Source: Oxyruncus cristatus (Eukaryota; Chordata; Aves; Passeriformes; Cotingidae). From it: a stretch of 64,000 nt of DNA. Where the stretch lies: assembly GCA_013399855.1 (NCBI GenBank), contig VXAY01002200.1, positions 1,613,109 to 1,677,108 on the forward strand, read 5' to 3'. The translations under genes were made by a program, and so were the position numbers. Below are positions 38,582 to 51,000 of this stretch, in pieces. Within the stretch, counting starts at the first letter, position 1; every line of letters begins with the position of its first letter. The notes beneath the pieces are model-generated. The model was not told the origin of the DNA, did not search any database, and saw only the letters and a list, made by a program, of their open reading frames with translations.

Positions 38582-40680
38582 CCCTGACGCCATGGAGTGT
38601 CATACGGCAATGGGAAACACCCATTCCATGAAAGACACATCAAATTTCTTCATTCAGTGGTGAAGAAATAATCGGGCACAAAGTTATTTTGGGGGAAATA
38701 GACCTCAGATTAATCCATTAACAATTTTCAAGACTGTTGAAACAAAGCTTCACTGTAATCCATCTCTGGTTTAACCCTTGAGGAGCTAAACGGGGATTTG
38801 TGACCCAAAATCCTGCTGCGGCTCTTCTCCAAGAGGGGCTGAAGCTGGGGGAGGCCTCCTGCTTTCAGAGGTAATGCCAGGCCTTAGTAACCCTGACATT
38901 TAAAGGGGGAAAAATTGATTTCTTTTATCAGCTTGCTGAAATTAGAAATTGTAAAGGAATCAGAGGAAGCTCTGGGAGAGACAGCATTTAAAAATACTGT
39001 GTTATTATTCTTCAAAAGTGGCTTTATGTTGCAAAAGCGCTTCGTGTATGAAGACGTTGAATTCCACCTGCCGTTTCTTTGTGTTTAAATTGTGAAATTA
39101 ACACACATCCAATGAAGGATGAAGTTTTATGGCTCTTTTAGTGTGTGTTTTCCACCACTGTTAACATTACTCTTGACTCCTCTTTGGCAAAAGCAAGAAC
39201 TAATTGCTGCAAAGGCAGAGGTGAGACACGGAATGACAGCTGGGCTGCCGTGCTCCAGGTGGCTCGTGAAGAGGTCTTGGAGAAGGAGTTGCTTCCCAGG
39301 GCACTGAAGCTGTGCAGATTTACAGCATTAGTTTGATTCCTGTCATCTCCTTGGTTTGTCCCCACAAGCATCACTAAATGGCTTCCTTGCTTCCTAAGTG
39401 CTGGAGATGGGATAAACCTTGAGTTACTTGGTCTTGTGAAGTGGTAGGAGGTGTTTGTTTCTGTTGTAGGTAGGAGTAAAGGGGGTTCTGGTTTCAGCAG
39501 CGATGTGGTGGTGGAAATGTTCTTTGGAAAAGTTCGAAGGGATGACAGTTTATGTGCGTGACTTCAGTTGTGTGTTCCTGAAGGAGACAAGCTTGTGGAT
39601 GTGGCTTCAGCATGGAAAAGTAAAAGGAAGTTCTTCTGGAACAGAAATGAAATAAATACCTCTTAATTTTCAGCGAAGTTTATTAGAGAGAATTCGGAAT
39701 TGCAAACAGATCAAGATGTGGCAAGCTGACTAGATAATGCAGAAATTCATCATTGCTGTAAGACTGCTGAAAGGTTTTCTTTAAAAATTGAAAAACAAAC
39801 GAAAAAGGAACCCCAACAAAATCCACCACCCGAAGTATTAATTCACTGAAATTACAAAAAAAGCGAAAAGCTTAACTTTTCTACTGTTGAAAATAAGATC
39901 AGGTGCCCTTGGCCAGTATAGGAGAGCCCAGGTGAAGGCGCTGCATTGATTTCAACCAAACAAATACAGCAAACTATTTAATCAAGTGAGCTGTTACAGT
40001 TTATTTGAGCAGGCCTGCCTTGAAGAGAGCACCATTTTTAAAGGCAAGGACTAAATAATGGAAATGCTTAGCGACTTTTCCAATTTTGCTTGCTTTGTGG
40101 CCAAATAAAAAAAGGGTGTTTTATTGCTGAGCTGTGTTTTGATAGGAGTGTGTCTTAAGCTTTCCTGGGAAGCAGCTAAAGGCCAGGCTGGTGTCAATCT
40201 CCTGCATGCCATCAGGAGTGTTTAGCTGGATAATACACTGACGAGATGGAAACATAATCAGGCTGCTTTGGTATCCTCTGCTTGCCGGCTTGCATTTTGC
40301 TGGAGAATCCAGCAAAGCCTCGGGCCCTGCTGTTAATTGTCATTGCTTTCAGGGCTCCCGGCATACACATGCATAATGCATACACGGAGTGCAGGCAACA
40401 TGGAGAGACTGGGTTCAGAGTAGGGGATTGCAGTAAGACTAATAGGTTTAAGGAAATAGTGGGGTTTTGCCTCTTTCATATAATTGGTGGGTTTATTTCA
40501 TTTTTAAAATGTCTGACAGTTTTTTGCCTATCAAGGCACTTTATATTCTAGGTCTTGCCACCCAATTAACTGCTATTTTCCCCTTCCCCTTCTGCATCTC
40601 CCACTGGCTCCATCGTGTGTAGGTATACCAAGGTTTTACGAACACCTGTTTGCTTTGTTTGGTTTTACCCCACCCCCCCT

Positions 40681-40831
40681 TGGTGTTTATTCTTGTGTTT
40701 TTTTTTTGGTTGGTTGGTTGATTGGTGGGTTTTTTGGGGGGGGTTTTTTTTGGTTTTGTTTCGGTTTGTTTTTGGTTTTGGTTTTTTTTTTTTTTTTTTG
40801 GTTTGGTTTGGTTTTTTTCGTTTTATTTTAG
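40681..40831. repeat. G/T-rich low-complexity tract
   Basis: About 150 bases of almost only T and G on the + strand, with repeated GGTT, TTTGG and long G and T runs. It includes four close GG doublets in GGTTGG spacing at about 40708-40726, the pattern of a two-tetrad G-quadruplex. It ends in TTTTAGC. It resembles the reverse complement of the A/C-rich tract at 13746-13850. Confidence 0.9.
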
Positions 40832-42224
40832 CAAAAAAACCACAAGTCTTGCTGAAAAATATGTAGAGTACCAGTAGGTTTCCCAGCGTCTGGGAGCTGC
40901 CTTGCCAGGGTGTACTGAGGAGCTGGAATTTGTCTCCCAGCGTTTGGGGAAAGGTATGTCTTTGCCCTACACAAAACATGGCCTCTCATGGCAGTGTGGG
41001 CAATGGATTTTGGTTTATTTACAAAAAGCAGACCATTTTATGGGGGTGGATTAAGTTTGCTACAAGCAGCTGCACTTGCTTGCAACCTCTTCCAGTCGGA
41101 GCTGGGGTAATGTTAGCCTTGAGGACCTGCCTTATCTGGGTTTTATTGTGTTGTTGCTCTGGTAACAGCAAGTCTTACACCTTTATTAAAGGAAGTAGGG
41201 ATATTTTATTTTACTCTCTAGTCTCCAATCAAAGGGAAATTTTGAGGTTTCTTTTTACCACAGTTTCTGCTCTTAGTAGAAAATTTGTACTTGCTCTGCA
41301 AGTTAACCCAAGTTAACCTTTTTCTGGTCTAAAAAATGTTTGGGTTTTTTTTTTTAACTTTGGAAAATAAAGATCAGAACTTGCAAGAACATGTGGCATC
41401 CGTATTCTAAATAAAAATTCTGGTCTTTTAACACAATTTTTAAAAATGGGGAAAGTTTTAAAGGAAACTTGAGGTCAAGAAAAATTAAATGTTCTTAAAC
41501 ACTTTGCATACACTCAATACCACGCTGCTTTATCAGCTTCAGTTCAGAAATTGTCTCCAAGGTCATTCAGGACTGTTTTGGAAGCAGGTCTTGCAGTGAC
41601 AAGGCAGCTGTTGGGAAAGTTTATTGTCTTGTGCTGTCATGTGCCCATTCTGTGTCTGATTGCTGAGTTACTTTGGGGCAGTGTTCAAGGTTGTTTCTTG
41701 GTCAAGTCAAACCTTTCTTGCACAGGCTTTGAAAATTATTTTAGGAGTTTTTTTTATTATTTTTTAAAAAGAGTGTGGGAACCTGATAAAAACCCAGATA
41801 ATCAGAACAACTGTGATCCTGCCACTGATTTTGGAAGCTTCTGTGTACATGTTGTTGCAATATCCTAGCACCCCCTTCTAATGGATTTGGTTTTTCTATA
41901 TCCATCCAAAGTAAGGCATTTCTTTCTGCTGCTTCAGTTGAAACACCCCTTCTTGCCCAGTGTTTCTATTTGGAAAACCTCTAAAGCCTCAAAAGGGGAC
42001 TTGCAGTTTCATCTGGATTCAGAACCAGTTGACATCTCATCTGCTTGGAACTGATGTCTAAGGATGTGAGACAGAACTTGCTGGGAAAACTTATTTTGGT
42101 GTTAAAGGATTAGTATTTAGTACAGTCTTGGTTATTGCGTCACATCTAGTTTCATTTGATCTGTAGTATCAAAACCAGAGTGCTCAAATTACATATTCAT
42201 TATTGTGTTTTGTTTTTCTTGCAG

Positions 42225-42286
42225 GGAAGTTACCCAGTGTGGGAAGATTTTATAAATAAAGCTGGGAAACTGCAGTCTCAGCTTCG
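42225..42286 (+). CDS. MTSS1: MTSS1 coding exon 2 (residues 25-44 and part of 45)
   Basis: The 62-base exon continues the I-BAR domain. It encodes GSYPVWEDFINKAGK then LQSQL and the first two bases of an arginine codon, as expected for MTSS1 (MTSS2 has SSYPIWEDFNSKATKL). The acceptor is a T-rich tract ending GCAG at 42224 and the donor is GTAAGT at 42287. The exon enters in phase 0 and leaves in phase 2, matching exons 1 and 3. In the I-BAR fold these residues belong to the first long helix and its connection to the next. Confidence 0.96.
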
Positions 42287-44982
42287 GTAAGTTTTGTGTT
42301 ACAGAGTCAAGATCCCCTACAGTTCCTTGGATGTGCAAACATTAAGATTAAATGCATCTTTTGCCAGGATAATTTGCTAGTAAAATTGCGCATATTTCAT
42401 AGTCAACACCCATGCATGTAATTTTTCATATATTACTGCTGATGTTTTAATGTATTTATGAAAATTCATAATCTACCAACAGCTGTACATAATAAACACA
42501 AAATGAGCTAAATTTCATGGATTTTGATGGAAAATTGGAAAGACAGTTCTTTTTTTTTTTTTTAGTGAGTACACATTTGGAGTTAACCCTATGTTGCCCT
42601 TATTATTAGTGTAGAATATAGAGGGGTTATATTGGAAGAGAGTTCAAAATACTAAAAAATCTTTGACAGTTCTAACAGCACTTTCTTTTGCCTTAAAAAT
42701 GGAGGGAATTCCTTTGCTGTATCATGTATTGGTGATGATTAAAACTTAGGTAATTGGGGTATACTTTGAAAATAGCATTCTGGATTCCTTAATAAGTGCC
42801 ATTAGTATCACACTCAGAACAATTCTGCTATCTCTAGAATTCATTCACTTGTAAGGTTTGTTTTTGCTAATATGAATACAAGTTCCATTTCTTCGCAACT
42901 CTCCCCAATATTCACTGCGCTCTCCACAGCTTCAGTGTTTTTTTCCCCAGCAGCAGCAGCAGGAACAGGTTATTGGCAGTCTGGTTTGTGGTTCTGTGTT
43001 GTGTTACGAACTGCTCCTAAAGAAGCTGGGGTTTAGCCTCATTTGCCCTAAACAGCTGGAGTATGCTGTTCTGCCTAAAATGCCACACTTGCATGTGGTT
43101 TTATCCTTTTCCATCGGTTATGTCACATTGAGGATGGAAGATGCAGAGGAAGGAGAGAAAGAAGAGAATTGGAGGACTTTCCTAGCCTTTAGTACTCTTC
43201 AAAAACAGGCCTTCTGGGGTGGCATGAGGGGTAGTTTTGTATATTTCCCAGTTTTGTGCTGTTGCATTCAGTCAGTGCAGTGCTACGGGAACATGCAAAG
43301 AGGCAGCTTGAAAGCCTGTGTTCGAGGATTTGCTGTTTGTTTCTAGCAAGTGTGAGCCTTTTGCCTCTCTTTCATTTCTGTGTGCTTTGATAAAGGACAG
43401 CAGATGTCATCTGAGCTGGAGCCAGGTCTTCCTGGATCTTGTTACTGGAGAAATGGAACTTTGTTATTAGCAATATAATTAATAATTAACAACATGGTAC
43501 ATGAATAACAGCGTGACCCACAAGTTTGGAAGACGAAGAATGCAAACAGTGTTAAAGAAAATCCCAGAAAAGGTTATCTGGTTCCAGGGCTGAATATTGC
43601 TAGGTAGCTGTTGGGGGTTTTCTTGCCCTCCCTTTAATCTCCTGGCCATGTGGAGAGTCCTTATGCATTTGGTTGGTCCTCTCACGCCTGGGGTGTTTTT
43701 TTCTCTGTGTGTGTTCAAATCTTTTGTGCTGTCAGTAGGCCATTTACTACGCTGCCAGTTATGTCTTCTGTATCTTGAGCATATTTGGAGTGAGACTCGC
43801 ATAAAATCTGACCTAATTAAGCAGTCCTGCGGTCTTTCTGGCTGAGGATCAGCTTCCCTGCAGGTCTGCCAGATTTTTTGAGGCTAGCAAGGAGTTCTTG
43901 AAGCAAAGTGAACTTGGTAGTCCCCATTCTGGATTTTGCTTGGAAAGGCTGACTGATACCATCAGGAGAGAAAATCAAGAGTTACTGTTAGAAAAGATGC
44001 GCAGAAACAGAACGACGAGGTAACTGTGGAGAGGGCACAGTTGTGCTTTACCTGTAGAGCCCTGACCTACTTCCACTTTAATTGGGTTGAGCAGACTGTA
44101 AACCTTCAGAAATATGGACTGACCTGAAGTGTTCAGGGCTCTGGGGCCTGCTTATCTAGAACAGACATGTGGAAAATTGTAACTCACGTTTGCTGTCCAC
44201 TTGAACAGATGTGTGGTCTGTGTGTGCTTTCCGAATGTGAAAGGGAGATTGGGCTAGTGGGGTGGACACTGGATTGTGAAGTTTGAGATTGCTCTCAGGA
44301 ACAGTCCTGTTTAGAGAAGTACTGGAACAGAAAGGGGTTTTGTTTGTTTATTTTGGGGGATTGGTGTTTTTGTGGTTGTTTGTTTTGGGTTATTTCCCCC
44401 TTGAAGTGGAGATTCTTTTTCCACTTTTCCATTTGCCCAAGAACTCCAGACTAGTCTAATTTCCAAGAAGTCGCTGTTTTTTTTCAAGGGATGCTCATGC
44501 TCCCTAGATGAAAAACTCAGGAAATTGTTTGGCCAGGATCCTAGATAAAAGGAAGTTCCTGCATGTTTATTCTTAAAATATACATGTTCCCTTGAAATAG
44601 CAGTGGCTGTAATTTGTACACTAATGGATGCAGTATAATGTGTGTTAGTTTTGTTTTTCATGTTTGATTGCTTAATATTAGTTCATCAGAGGAAATCAGC
44701 TAGAAGAAGGATGGCTGTGCTCTTTTGAAACAGCACCTGTCCTGTGCAATTCTCAGCATGGAATTAGCGTGGCTGCCTCTAAGTCCATAGTGCTAACACA
44801 AAGCGAGGAAGGGATTAAGAAATGAAGGAGGGAAAAGGCTAAATTCAGATATAAAAGAGGATACTTTTTGTGGCCTCTGCAAGTTCACAGTGTTATTCTT
44901 TATAAGCCTAAATGTTTTTGGCAGTAATTAAATAGGCATCAATGAGACACTGCTAATGTTTTGTTATCTGTATGCATTTCAG
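42287..44982 (+). other. MTSS1: MTSS1 intron 2 (2,696 bases)
   Basis: Donor GTAAGT and acceptor GCATTTCAG. It contains a 14-T run at 42550-42563, a (CAG)n-like stretch near 42951 and a T/G-rich tract at 44334-44400. No repeat element or other gene is recognised. Confidence 0.95.
44334..44400. repeat. T/G-rich low-complexity tract
   Basis: Mostly T and G, with TTTGTTT and GGGGG runs, ending in a C run. Similar in type to the tracts at 40681 and 57060. Confidence 0.75.
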
Positions 44983-45056
44983 GACTACAGTAGTAGCAGC
45001 TGCTGCCTTTTTGGATGCCTTTCAGAAAGTGGCTGACATGGCTACTAATACACGTG
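44983..45056 (+). CDS. MTSS1: MTSS1 coding exon 3 (residues 45-69, first base of codon 70)
   Basis: The 74-base exon completes the arginine begun in exon 2 and encodes TTVVAAAA then FLDAFQKVADMATNTR, a highly conserved I-BAR segment shared by MTSS1 and MTSS2. It ends with G, the first base of a glycine codon (phase 1), before the donor GTAAGC at 45057. The acceptor is TGCATTTCAG. The valine-rich start (TTVVAAAA) fits MTSS1 rather than MTSS2 (TTVLAAVA). Exons 1-3 together give 208 coding bases and an uninterrupted frame. The next exon lies outside the window. Confidence 0.96.
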
Positions 45057-48000
45057 GTAAGCAGATGTGTCAATATTGAGTTTAACAGAATGCTGTGTGG
45101 TTTATACCATTTGTTGTAATAAAAAAAAAGTCTTAACTTGTTACATTGACAAGCAGATCTGTGAGACATCTGTTAGATGGACTTGCAGTTCGCTAAATGG
45201 CACGTGAAAAAGGAAGTTGTTTTTTCTTTACAGAAAAAAAAATTGCTGGAAACCTGTAATTTAAATGTGTCATCAATCATGTGAACACTTCTTAATTACC
45301 ATTTGAATTATACGTTGATGAATAATATTTTAGAAAGCAAGATTTACTGATATCTGTATTCACTGACGCTTCTGTACCTTGTGTAAATGTAAAAGGCTTG
45401 ATACTCAGCTGATATAACTAATTGTAGGGTTGCTGGAGACAGAGCAGATACCAGCTGATCCTGTGGCCTTTGGGGTCTGCCAGTAATGATGACAGTGGCC
45501 TGTCCTTACATCTTTGAGGAGAATCTTGGCTTGTCCTTTCTCTTTACGTCTAACATTACAGGTCAAAATTAATTTTCCTGGGCTGTGGGCTTCTCTGGGT
45601 AACAGTCTAAGCTTGTTCGTGAGTATGGAGAGCCAATGTAGTGCAGCTGGCATTCTTTCCAGACTGCTGAATTGGAAGGAGACAAAAGGCTGGCTCTCTC
45701 TGTTGGATGCCCAGTGACCAAGGGATCGCATGCAGATGTCCCTGCAGCAGTAGGGCATTCCCCGTGGTCACTGAGTCCCTGGACTGTTGCTGAAGGGTAA
45801 ATCCAAAGTGCATAGAGCACTGCTGAGTGAGCGACTTTTGGTCACCTCTAACCATAGAGGGTTTGTAACATTTGTTTTAAGTCCTAATGTGCCCTTGAAC
45901 ATTTGATTTGGAGAGGAAGAAAGTAATACTGCTGATGTGAAGAGTGTGCATTTTCATTAGCAGAGGTCAAGCTCAGCCAGACTTGCGTTTCCCTTCACTT
46001 CTGGCTAACAGGAGTAGTAGCAGCTGCTGGAGCAAGTATCAAGCCATAGAATGACAAGAGGGAAGAATGTTTTTTTCCTGTCTAAAGCTAATATTTACAT
46101 TCTGATAAGAAGTTCCTCATTATATGCATACCTTCTGTAAATTATGGGTAATCTACTCACGTAAAATAATAAACATGACAGAAAGTGGAATAAACTCAGG
46201 ATGGGACCCAAGGCAGAATTCAGTTCGATTTCTAACATGTCTTTCCTTCAAGCATGTGCTCTTCTATTTCTTCTCTCTTCCCCAAGGGGAAACAAAGTAC
46301 ACTACCAAAATCCTTGAGACTTGTCTTCTAGCTGTGCTGGCAGGCTTATAGAACTTGCATTGAGATACCAGAATGACTTAAACTTTCCCAATCTCAAACA
46401 AAAATGGCTTGTGCAGGTTTTTGAAGGGTATTTTACACTTTCTGCTGTGTTATTTGGACCCCATCCAACAAGTGTCGTGTCTTGTCTCTTATCTCTTTGA
46501 ACACATTCTTTACAAAGGAGCTCTGTGAATCCAGGCATGCCAAATTTGTATAGCTCCTCTGTTCTGTCTTCTGCCTTCTCTGACTGAAAGGATAGAAGGG
46601 AATTTTGTTTTTATTTTTAGAAAGTGATGTTCTGGGCAATGAATCAAAACTCCAAGTTAGCTGGTGGTTCTGATCTGCCTCCCAACCCAACTTGCATTTG
46701 TGCCCATTCAAGTATATCTCTGAGGTTGCACATTGGTCCTTTAAGAAATACAGATCCTTCTGCCTTGCTGTGGACAGAGATGAACGCCTGGCCTTGTTAA
46801 AGGTGATGGCAAAGCTCCCTAGGACTTACTGATACACAATTCCATGAAAAATGTATTTTGCTGCAAGTATAAAGATTTACGTTCCAAAACCAAAGTATGA
46901 CAAACTTAGTTGGTTTTTTTCCCCTCTGATGTGGGGATTTTAATGGGCTCTCAGGTTTCCCTTTGAGGAGTTACCTACCTTGAACAAATCTTCATTAAAT
47001 TTTGCCTGTTTCTTACCCAGTTTATAAAACCATGTGTTTGATTGTGAAGCATAGCCAGGTGTTTGAATAGACACTGTTTAGAGGGTTAACAGATAAACCG
47101 AAGTTTACAGTTAACAGATTAACCAAAGACAGCAAAGTTCATGTTCAGTGTTTGGGGATATATGAGACTTGTGTAGCACTTCCCGTGACAAAGGAAGGGA
47201 GGTTGGTGTATTTTAAATCTAAGGCTGGTTTATCATTGCATGAACCAAAAGCTTCTTCTGGGAACTAGCTGCATATGAAAAAGCTGAAGCAGGCATCTGT
47301 TTCAGAGGGACAGTGTGAGTTCATGTAGGATGAAATGGAACTTTGTAGGATGACGGAAGTGCCGTGAAGCTGAGTGCTGCCTTTAATTTGTAATTGCTGA
47401 TAGTTTTACAGAAAATGGCCTGTTATTTTAAGACCCACTCATCTAGCTGATGAAAGCATTTTATCAGTCAGCAGAAGCACTCTCTGGCTACTCTTTAATC
47501 TGTTTGCATCAGCATTAGCTTTGAAAGAAGAAAAGGTATTTACGTGGATGTATATGTCCACACGCACACAAAGGGAGACAATTTCTTTTGCAGTCACCAA
47601 GTGTTCAAGAAAGAGACCTTATTTCCATCAATGCCATTCCTTGTTCCAGCTGATCTCTTTACCTTGTGTGCCATTACTATTGTTCCCAGGCATTGTCTTT
47701 TCCCTTTTGGTGCATGTTCTCTCCATGTTGTTTACTTCCTTCTAATTTTGGAATGGTAACTAAGTTAATCTTATAACGTTCCCTTTTGGAGCTCAAATAG
47801 AAGGCATAATTGGAGCTTTGCTATGGTAAAACCATGTTTGGATGAGTTGGATAACCTGTATTTTGCTGTATTTTCTTCACAAATGTAGCTTCTGAAGTAG
47901 GAAAAGCCCTGAATGTGAAGTACCTGTTGTTTTGTGGTGACTCAGTACACAAATTAATTTCCCAAGCAGCTCATTTCAGCTTTTGCTTCCTTCTTCACTG

Positions 48001-51000
48001 CCTCTCCATTTAAATGTGTACCAACCCAAAGTTCAGTCTCTCCTTTTTCATCAGTTCAGTTATCTCAGTTCAATGCTTTTTGATTTTTGCGTGACAAGGA
48101 AAAACACTGGCAAAGTAGTTCTGATGTGTGGATCACCAAAATGTTGTATTTCTGTGGGGCTGGTCATCTGAAGAATATAATTTGAATGGAGGAGGTTTTC
48201 AAGTCATGTTGCTAATTCTACAATAATGCTGTATAGCAGTGTGTGGTGGTTTTTTGCTGGTACCAGACATTTTTGAAAGCAGAATTCCTTCAGATGTTTT
48301 GATTTTTGAGCTCTGACAAGATAGACACATCTGTGTAGCAGTTTGTGTTATTCAAGCTACAACTATTTGGCATACAGCCTGTCAGAACTCTAGCCTGCAG
48401 TAGAATCTGTATTATTTCTCACTGTGATTACTAAAGTGAATAGTCACAAAATATTAAATGAAGTAGGTACTTCAGGATACCTTTAAATCCTTAGTATACC
48501 TTAAATAATCTAATAATAACCCTTAAACACCTTAAAAGTGAAGTTTTCTTTTGGGGACATGTGAGCTCATGAATTTTAATTCAGGCTTTTCTTATATGGC
48601 TTATGTCTTCCAGTATTTGAAATTTTGAATGTTTTTATCTGCATCAATTCTAACTGAAGCATGGAAGAGATTTAAGTCTAATTTAATAGCTATTTACCTG
48701 ATATTTTGTGCATTAAAAATTTACTCTCTTATGAAAGCAAGAACTGTGCATCCCAAATATAAACATATATCACATATAAACATACTGTAAGTTGGGTTTG
48801 AACAGATGTACAAGGACGTGTGTAAACTGCTTTGCTTTTTGCATGCTGTTATCCTTCTGCCTCTGCTGCATTTGAATATCCTTTGTAGGTAAGTGCTAGA
48901 ATTCAGGAACTTGAAAAAGTAGGTGTGAAAATTGACTCTCTCCTTGTGTTATGAGGGAGATTAATGTGAAGACATGCACACTTCTTCTACATCCCCTTAA
49001 TACACCATCAGCAGCTTCCGTGGAAAAAACCCTGCCCCAGTCTTGCCTACCTACGTCTGCACAGGTGTAAATTAAAATTTATGGAAAGATGATCTAAAAG
49101 CTTTGATTTACCCAAGCTTAAAATTGATCTTCAAAGTGAGATTCTTAATGAGACGGCTGATACCCAGTCCTGTGGTTTTTTGTTTTTCCTTCTTGTTGAA
49201 GGGTTTTGCATATACATAGGTGTGTTTGATATTAGGAGATTAGTTAAATCACTTCAAGATACGTTCCACTTTATCACAAGGCTTTCTCTGGCCAGTTGGA
49301 TTCCATGGATTGTAGTGCTTGTAATGTTTGAAGTTTTTTCTTGGCAAGTCATCTTGGCAAGTGCTACTAAAGGTATGTTTTCCGTGCCTTTGGTAATTCT
49401 GACATCTGTCGTGCTGGTTGGTGGTATTTAGGTTTTCTATCTCTTTAATTTTGCACGTCTGAGAGGACTTTTAAGGATTTTAAGGCCGCTGACAAGAGTT
49501 GCAGGAAATTCCAGTTGAGAGGTAGGGAAGCGCTGTGGATGATCAGCCAGCTACTGAGTAGACCTGGAAGCAAAACTCAGCCCGAGTCCGCATGGCATGC
49601 AGCAGTGACAGGGTACCAAAACCAGCATAGCTGTTTTAATGTTACCCTTTTGAGGGGCAGGATATATCAGTCTGGAAGAAGTGCTGCATCAAAGTGCGTG
49701 TGCCTTTTTCAGGCTCCATTAAACTTTATCAGCACTCGAAAATGTAAGTACGGTTTAACACTTTTACTTACAAAATTGAACTTGATTGATATCTGTGAGT
49801 GTCTGCCTCAGGTAGCTCTTGTACCGCACTGTTCTGACTGCTCTGCATGTTTAATAAAGCTTCTTAAAATAGTACCTTTGCTGCAGATCTGTGTTCCTGG
49901 GCAGACTCTGTGTCCCCGTTGCTGCTGGTATTGTGTGAGTACACCTTCAGGTTGTCCTCCCTCTGGGTGTTCCATTGTTATTTTAGCCAGGATCTGTATG
50001 GTATGTATTGAAGTGGTTTTCCAAGGTGACAAGCTGCACAAAGTGTTGTAGGGCTGGAATTAGCATCTGTTATCTTCCAAGTAAGTGTATTTAGGCCTTC
50101 TGAACCACTGTCTCACTGCAAATACGGCTCAGTGTAACCCAAGGGATAAATCCTTGGGGACGTGGCAAAATCTTATGGGCAGTATTGAAAGGTGGCTTTT
50201 TGTTTATTTATTTTAATGAAAAAAGATAAAAGAGAAAACAGAAATGGAAACTGGGGAGGGGAAGGATACCACAATCTAGCAGTAGACCTAAAAGCTGCAC
50301 AACGCTTGAAATAAATTCCTTTGCTCCTGGCTATGGACTGGGGAGTTGTCATGATGATCTGTACCTAATTCCAGAGTGAAAACAAAGTTGGCCACAACAG
50401 GAAAGAGGTTCTCATTGTCCAATTTCTTTGTTTTTCTGACTCCTCTTTAATTTCAGATGCTCCTACTCAAATAACAAAACCTTTGTTTGAGCTTCCTGTC
50501 AGTTAAGATAAGACTTGGTAATAAGTGCTTATTCCTCCTATGGAGTCTTTGAAATATAATAATACAGTCCAGGCTTCTTCTTTTTGGATTTTCATGTATA
50601 AAATAATCAGGAAGAAAATTATTTAAATGAACCATTCAGTCTTCCATTATACTTTCATGAAGATGATGCAAAACACAGGGCCAATTCAGAATTGTTGGCA
50701 GATAATTTTGAAGCTGGATGCATATTACGCATCTGTTAAATTTGAGAAGTGGGACTTGGATATGCTGCTTTAGAAGTGCTAAAACTACAAAACAGATATA
50801 TAAGGGCAGTGCTGTGTTACTTGCTGTTTCCCATGTTCCTATCTTTCTTTAGACAATGAGCAAATGTCAGTTCATGTCTTTCAGCAAGTGTGTCACCCTG
50901 AGAACTCTGCTGCTGCTGTGAGCCCATTTGGCTGGAGCAGTCAGAATGGGATGATCATCTCATGTGCCCAAACACATAAGAAGTGGTTTGGTGATTAATG

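Larger units (their letters stand above)
38050..39130. promoter_or_regulatory. Candidate intron 1 regulatory segment
   Basis: This stretch is more GC-balanced than the surrounding T/G-rich intron and is free of recognisable repeats. It contains a palindromic E-box pair (38388-38403), a TAATTA homeodomain core soon after it, two TAATCC motifs at about 38,713 and 38,757, and AACAAT/AACAAAG SOX-like motifs nearby. Short motifs of this kind occur by chance, and no conservation can be assessed from one sequence. The call is a hypothesis. Confidence 0.25.
25790..42224 (+). other. MTSS1: MTSS1 intron 1 (16,435 bases)
   Basis: Donor GTAAGA at 25790 and acceptor TTTTTCTTGCAG ending at 42224. The intron starts in the CpG-rich promoter and then becomes T/G-rich on the + strand. 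It contains three CR1 copies (28712, 30878 and 35705), a GC-rich gap (38518-38565), a G/T-rich tract (40681-40831), and candidate regulatory stretches around 38,050-39,130 and 40,120-40,400. A segment at about 35,377-35,620 may be an ancient, unplaceable CR1-like remnant on the minus strand (it carries an AGACAGAAGGGAC stretch). I see no further coding exon. Confidence 0.95.

Noticed and set aside
49515..50051. 178-codon open frame on the + strand in intron 3
   Set aside because: No known protein similarity, biased cysteine/leucine content from T/G-rich sequence, and length within chance expectation.
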